A DNA stretch of 64,000 bases. Origin: Candidatus Latescibacterota bacterium (GTDB lineage Bacteria; Latescibacterota; UBA2968; UBA8231). The position numbers were made by a program, and so were the translations under genes. Each line of letters begins with the position of its first letter. The stretch's first letter is position 1. The notes beneath the pieces were generated by a model. That model worked only from the letters and a program-made list of their open reading frames with translations. It ran no database searches and was not told the DNA's origin. Location of the stretch: NCBI GenBank assembly GCA_022820485.1, contig JAJEFJ010000106.1, positions 1 to 64,000 on the forward strand, read 5' to 3'. Shown here piece after piece: positions 59,657 to 64,000 of this stretch.

Positions 59657-62600
59657 ATGGCCATTACCAACCAAGAACGCGTCGGCAAAGCACTCGAACT
59701 CCTCAAGGACGGGCTTGGCCCATTTGTCGAGCGCGAGGTGCAAAACAAAATCAAGGCCGGTGGCGTACACATGGACACCATCCGGCGCTTTGTCGATGCC
59801 CCACATCTCGCCGACAAGCCCATAGATCAGTGGGATGTAGCCGCCCTCCTCAAGCTAATGTGGGAAACGTGGAACGACGTGTTCCGCAATGTGCTGGGCC
59901 GTGCCGAGCGCAGCCTCGTCAACGAAATCCGCGACCAGCGCAACAGTTGGGCGCACCAAGACAGATTTTCTAGCGACGACACCGACCGCACCCTCGACTC
60001 GATCTCACGCCTGCTGACAGCCGTCTCCGCGCCGCAAGCAGACGAGGTCAATCGTATGAAAATGGAGCTGCGCCGTCTAGTCTTTGAGGAGCAGGCGCGC
60101 AGCGAGCGCCGGCGCGGAGCGGGAACCACCGTCGAAAGCCAAGCCACCGGCAGCCTGAAACCCTGGCGCGAAGTCGTAAATCCACATCAGGACGTAGCCA
60201 GCGGCGGCTACCAGCAGGCCGAGTTCGCCGCAGACCTGTGGCAGGTCCATCTCGGTGAAGGAACAGACGAGTACCGCAACCCAAGAGAATTCTTTCGCCG
60301 CACCTACCTGACAGAAAGCCTGAAGAGCCTGTTAAGCGGAGCAATGCAGCGGCTGAGCGGTCAGGGCGGCGATCCAGTGGTGGAACTACAGACCAACTTC
60401 GGCGGCGGCAAGACCCATTCCATGCTGGCTCTGTACCATCTATTCTCTGGAATGCCAACCGGCGAGTTGCTGGGCATCGACGACCTGATAGCATCAACCG
60501 AAGTCGCCGCCCGGCCCGACCATGTCAAACGGGTCGTGCTGGTCGGCAACAAAATCTCGCCCGGCAACCCGGCGGCAAAGGACGACGGCACTGTGGTCAA
60601 GACGCTGTGGGGCGAACTGGCTTGGCAACTCGGCGGCAAGGCAGCATTCGACAAAGTTCGCCAGGACGACGAGCGCGCCACCAACCCAGGCGACACCCTC
60701 CGCGAACTGATGAACGAATATGGACCATGCCTCATTCTGATCGACGAATGGGTCGCCTACGCCCGCCAGTTGCACGACGATGCCGACCTGCCAGCCGGTA
60801 GTTTTGAAACCCACTTTAGCTTTGCCCAGACCTTGACCGAATCCGCACGGGCGGCAAACAGTTGCCTGCTGGTGATTAGCCTGCCGTCCTCGGATACAGC
60901 GACCTCCCCCCATGCCCAAAGTGAAGACGAAGAAGTCGGTGGTCTCCGTGGCCGAGCGGCACTAGCGCGGCTCAAAAACGTCATTGGCCGCGTCGAATCT
61001 TCTTGGACGCCAGCGAGTACCGAAGAAGGCTTCGAGATCGTGCGCCGCCGTCTATTCGAACCTTTGAGCGAGCGCGAGCATTTCACGGCCCGCGACAATG
61101 TCTCGCGCACCTTCGCCGACTTCTATCGCACCCAGCAGCAGGAGTTCCCCGCCGAATGCCGGGACGCCGACTACGAGCGCCGCCTGCGCGCCGCCTATCC
61201 GATCCATCCAGAGGTCTTCGACCGGCTCTACACAGACTGGTCTGCGCTGGTGAAATTCCAGCGCACGCGTGGTGTCCTGCGTCTGATGGCCGCCGTCATC
61301 CACAGCCTGTGGGAACGCGGCGACCGCCACCCGCTGATCATGCCAGCGCACATCCCCATTGACGATCCCCACGTCCGCAATGAGTTGACTCGCTACCTGT
61401 CTGACAACTGGACGCCGATCATCGAAGCGGATGTGGATGGCCCGAACGCGTTGCCGCAGCACATTGACAACGAGGTGGCGAACTTGGGCAAATTCTCGGC
61501 GACTCGCCGGGTGGCACGCACCGTGTACCTCGGCTCCGCACCGACGACCTCGGTAGCCAATCGCGGCATTGAGGACCGCCGCATCAAGCTCGGCTCCGCC
61601 ATGCCGGGTGAAACACCGGCGATTTTTGGCGATGCCCTGCGTCGTCTGAGTACGCAGGCGACCTTCCTCTATCAGGATGGCCCGCGCTATTGGTACTCGA
61701 CGCAGCCGACCGTCACCAAGCTGGCAGAGGACCGGGCCGATCAGTTCCGACGCGATCCCTCGCCCGTAGTGGCCGAGATCGAGCAACGATTGCGCGCCGA
61801 CCTGCGCGCCACAGGCGACTTCCAGCGCATCCATACGGTGCCGCAATCCGGCGCTGACATCCCCGACGACATGGACGCTCGTCTGGTAGTGCTGGGGACA
61901 GAGCACTCGCACAGCAGTGGATCGAACAGTAAGGCACAGGCCGCAGCTACCGCCGTACTCGAAAATCGCGGCAACACCCCGCGCCTCTTCCGCAACACGC
62001 TCGTCTTCCTCGCCGTGGACCAGACTCGCCTACAGGACCTAGACGAAGCGGTTCGTCGCTACTTGGCGTGGTCGTCCATCCTTCAAGACAAAGAAACCCT
62101 AAACCTCGACCCGCATCAGGTGAGACAGGCCGAAGCACAGTTGAAGTCGGAGGATGGTGCCGTGGTAGGACGGCTGCCGGAGACCTACCAGTGGCTCTTA
62201 GTGCCAGTGCAGTCCACGCCCGAGGCGACAGTCGAGTGGCAGGCTCTGAGGCTGACTGGGCAAGACCCTCTTGCTGTGCGCGCTAGCAAAAAACTGCGGT
62301 CGGAAGAGCTGTTAGTACCGGCGCTCGCGGGCACGCGCCTGCGAATGGAACTCGACCGGGTGCCCTTGTGGCGCGGCGACCATGTGGAAATCCGGCAGTT
62401 AGCAGACCACTTCGCCCGCTACCTATACCTCCCTCGCCTCGCTGGCCCAGAGGTCCTAGTTGCGGCCATTCAAGACGGGTTGGGACTCCTCCTCTGGACA
62501 GACGAATCGTTCGCCTACGCCGATGCCTTTGACGAAGCCACGAGCCGTTATCGCGGGCTCCGCTGTGGCCGTGAGGTCCCCCTGCTTAGTCCTGAGAGCG

Positions 62601-63001
62601 ATGGGCTGCTGGTCAAGCCCGCAGCCGCGATTGCACAGCAGGAAACCGAGCCAGCGGCAGCGGCACCTGGGGCGGGCGTCGCTGAGCCGGTTGCCAGCGG
62701 GTCAGCCGGTTCTCAGCCGGTTGCCGGCATCAGCCCAGAGCCAACGCCTCCTCTACCTGAGCAGAAAGCGCGACGCTTTCACGGGGCCGTGACCCTCGAT
62801 GCCACTCGCGTCGGCCGCGATGCAAGCCAGATCGCCGATGAAGTCATTGCTCATCTCTCCGGCTTGGTAGGCGCAAAAGTGACCGTGACCTTAGAGATAG
62901 AAGCCGAAATCCCCTCGGGTGCGCCCGATCACGTCGTGCGCACGGTCACCGAGAACAGCCGGACGCTCAAATTCTCCAGTCAGGGTTTTGAACGGGAATA
63001 A
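59657..63001 (+). CDS. DUF499 ATPase with N-terminal HEPN domain
   Basis: A 1114-residue protein of the COG1483/DUF499 type. Residues about 1-130 form a Swt1-like HEPN domain with R95-NSWA-H100, the R-x4-H RNase motif. An AAA+ core follows: Walker A NFGGGKTHS (G249-K252), Walker B LILIDEW (D363-E364), and an arginine-rich region TRGVLRLMA. Late in the protein, about residues 995-1040 form an Ala/Pro-rich linker, followed by a conserved C-terminal beta domain (VGAKVTVTLEIEAEIPSGAP). AAGGAAG precedes the ATG. It is paired with a DUF1156 methyltransferase and an SNF2 helicase, a recurrent island defence set. Confidence 0.87.
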   Translation: MAITNQERVGKALELLKDGLGPFVEREVQNKIKAGGVHMDTIRRFVDAPHLADKPIDQWDVAALLKLMWETWNDVFRNVLGRAERSLVNEIRDQRNSWAHQDRFSSDDTDRTLDSISRLLTAVSAPQADEVNRMKMELRRLVFEEQARSERRRGAGTTVESQATGSLKPWREVVNPHQDVASGGYQQAEFAADLWQVHLGEGTDEYRNPREFFRRTYLTESLKSLLSGAMQRLSGQGGDPVVELQTNFGGGKTHSMLALYHLFSGMPTGELLGIDDLIASTEVAARPDHVKRVVLVGNKISPGNPAAKDDGTVVKTLWGELAWQLGGKAAFDKVRQDDERATNPGDTLRELMNEYGPCLILIDEWVAYARQLHDDADLPAGSFETHFSFAQTLTESARAANSCLLVISLPSSDTATSPHAQSEDEEVGGLRGRAALARLKNVIGRVESSWTPASTEEGFEIVRRRLFEPLSEREHFTARDNVSRTFADFYRTQQQEFPAECRDADYERRLRAAYPIHPEVFDRLYTDWSALVKFQRTRGVLRLMAAVIHSLWERGDRHPLIMPAHIPIDDPHVRNELTRYLSDNWTPIIEADVDGPNALPQHIDNEVANLGKFSATRRVARTVYLGSAPTTSVANRGIEDRRIKLGSAMPGETPAIFGDALRRLSTQATFLYQDGPRYWYSTQPTVTKLAEDRADQFRRDPSPVVAEIEQRLRADLRATGDFQRIHTVPQSGADIPDDMDARLVVLGTEHSHSSGSNSKAQAAATAVLENRGNTPRLFRNTLVFLAVDQTRLQDLDEAVRRYLAWSSILQDKETLNLDPHQVRQAEAQLKSEDGAVVGRLPETYQWLLVPVQSTPEATVEWQALRLTGQDPLAVRASKKLRSEELLVPALAGTRLRMELDRVPLWRGDHVEIRQLADHFARYLYLPRLAGPEVLVAAIQDGLGLLLWTDESFAYADAFDEATSRYRGLRCGREVPLLSPESDGLLVKPAAAIAQQETEPAAAAPGAGVAEPVASGSAGSQPVAGISPEPTPPLPEQKARRFHGAVTLDATRVGRDASQIADEVIAHLSGLVGAKVTVTLEIEAEIPSGAPDHVVRTVTENSRTLKFSSQGFERE

Positions 63002-63007
63002 GTCGGG

Positions 63008-64000
63008 GTGACGCTCGAAGATCTCCAGCCTAACGCCGCAGTGAGCGGCATTCTCACCGATGGCCTCGTGATGGTCGTTAGCGTGCAGTGGTTTGGCTCG
63101 GAGGCCCTAGAACTGACCTACAAGACGCCAGACGGCAAGGTGGACAATGTGCTACTCTACCGCTCTGACGAGGCGCGGCTCGGAGTGGTAGAACAGGGGC
63201 AGCCGTGGAGCTTTGACGGCGACGGTGCCCTATTCCGGCTGGTGTCTGAGGCCCTGCGCATTCGCCTCGCGCATCTGTTTGATCCCGTACTGGCCGTCCA
63301 CACTTCGGTCGTCGAGCCGTTGCCCCATCAGATCACGGCGGTGTACGAATCCATGCTACCGCGCCAGCCGCTGCGCTTCCTCCTCGCCGACGATCCGGGA
63401 GCCGGTAAGACTATCATGGCGGGCTTACTCATCAGGGAGTTGATTGCCCGCGGCGATCTCGAACGGTGCCTTATCGTCTGCCCCGGCAGCCTCGCCGAAC
63501 AATGGCAGGACGAACTCTACCAGCGCTTCCAGTTGCCCTTTGAGATTATGACCAACGACAAGCTCGAAGCCACCCGCACCGGCAACTGGTTTTTGGAGGC
63601 CGACCTCGTCATCGCACGCCTCGATAAGCTAGCGCGGGACGAACAGGTCCAGCAGAAACTCCAAGCACCGGACGCAGGTTGGGATCTGGTCGTATGCGAC
63701 GAGGCACACAAGATGTCGGCCAGTTTCTTCGGGGGCGAGACCCGCTACACAAAGCGCTATCGGCTGGGGCAACTATTGTCGGGGCTAACGCGCCACTTTT
63801 TGCTGATGACGGCGACGCCGCACAACGGCAAGGAAGAGGATTTCCAACTCTTCATGGCGCTGCTCGACAGCGACCGCTTTGAAGGTCGCTTCCGCGATGG
63901 CGTCCATGTGGCCGATGTCTCGGACTTGATGCGGCGCATGGTCAAGGAGCGGCTGCTCAAGTTCGATGGCAAGCCGCTGTTCCCCGAACGCATCGCCTAC
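63008..64000 (+). CDS. SNF2-type helicase, cut by the window edge
   Basis: A GTG at 63008 starts a frame open to the last base (331 residues). It is an SNF2/superfamily-2 helicase of the DISARM DrmD-like, HepA-like kind: motif Q region VEPLPHQITAVYESML, motif I DDPGAGKTIMAG, motif Ia IVCPGSLAEQWQDEL, motif II CDEAHKMS (DEAH) and motif III MTATPHNGKEEDF. The helicase C-terminal half lies outside. It begins 6 bp after the DUF499 stop without a clear ribosome site, so coupling is likely. It probably remodels or moves along foreign DNA. Confidence 0.88.
   Translation, partial: MTLEDLQPNAAVSGILTDGLVMVVSVQWFGSEALELTYKTPDGKVDNVLLYRSDEARLGVVEQGQPWSFDGDGALFRLVSEALRIRLAHLFDPVLAVHTSVVEPLPHQITAVYESMLPRQPLRFLLADDPGAGKTIMAGLLIRELIARGDLERCLIVCPGSLAEQWQDELYQRFQLPFEIMTNDKLEATRTGNWFLEADLVIARLDKLARDEQVQQKLQAPDAGWDLVVCDEAHKMSASFFGGETRYTKRYRLGQLLSGLTRHFLLMTATPHNGKEEDFQLFMALLDSDRFEGRFRDGVHVADVSDLMRRMVKERLLKFDGKPLFPERIAY

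Noticed and set aside
1..64000. CRISPR array
   Set aside because: No regularly spaced direct repeats with unique spacers were seen. The longest tandem pattern is the AATTCCY array, which has no spacers.
1..64000. rRNA or tRNA genes
   Set aside because: No rRNA core sequence and no cloverleaf with a GGTTCRANNCC arm was noticed; a covariance-model search would be decisive.
52046..64000. Calling the island DISARM or BREX
   Set aside because: The helicase and methyltransferase resemble parts of these systems, but DrmA/DrmB and PglZ/BrxC signature genes are not in the window. A DUF1156/DUF499 island is the safer label.

Overview
The window is 64 kb of a GC-rich (roughly 58-60% by eye), densely coded bacterial genome with no rRNA, tRNA or CRISPR array. 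Several things point to an uncultured, metabolically versatile Gram-negative bacterium of the Poribacteria/Latescibacterota kind: secreted proteins and a probable outer-membrane beta-barrel, a protein ending in a FlgD-like Ig tail, and many scattered catabolic genes (sulfatases, phytanoyl-CoA dioxygenase-like enzymes, Gfo/Idh/MocA oxidoreductases, an M81 peptidase, mannonate dehydratase and enolase-superfamily homologues). The taxon is inferred from gene content only.

Layout. 1-3.2 kb: sugar-acid type catabolism (mannonate dehydratase, epimerase, amidohydrolase). 3.3-6.0 kb: a large outer-membrane-type protein on the minus strand. 6.1-12.3 kb: an unusual plus-strand cluster behind a near-consensus sigma-54 promoter, with two tiny ORFs, three tandem paralogous secreted proteins of unknown function (the first frameshifted), and two ABC-2 type permeases with no ATPase. 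12.4-18.4 kb: a 1053-residue secreted protein and a divergent histidine kinase/response regulator pair. 18.4-23.6 kb: toxin-antitoxin modules, a TPR/jelly-roll secreted protein, a thioredoxin-fold pseudogene and a Uma2 nuclease. 23.9-39.5 kb: catabolic and biosynthetic genes (MlrC-like peptidase, Ldh-type dehydrogenase, sulfatase, two Gfo/Idh/MocA enzymes, phosphoesterase, IlvD, an enolase-superfamily enzyme, a GH32/43-like protein, a threonine-synthase-like enzyme). 39.6-41.6 kb: a GntR/YtrA-type regulator with its ABC exporter. 41.6-52 kb: three phytanoyl-CoA dioxygenase-like enzymes, a sialidase-like protein, a second sulfatase, an SDR, an Eis-like acetyltransferase, more toxin-antitoxin pairs and a TnpB relic.

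The last 12 kb (52.0-64.0 kb) is a defence island that runs off the right edge. It encodes a DUF262/DUF1524 GmrSD-like nuclease, an AAA ATPase with a small PD-(D/E)xK-like protein, a DUF1156 adenine methyltransferase, a DUF433/DUF5615 toxin-antitoxin pair, a DUF499 ATPase with an N-terminal HEPN domain and an SNF2-type helicase. Most junctions in its first half are 4-bp ATGA/GTGA overlaps. A decayed copy of the methyltransferase N-terminus lies upstream of the ATPase/nuclease pair, so that pair looks like a cassette placed inside an older methyltransferase-ATPase-helicase operon.

Intergenic spaces carry several families of short dispersed repeats: GTAGGGGCG palindromes, CTGACGTTACGCA, and CATCTGCG repeats. 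They sit at gene ends and three times supply or abut the stop codon.
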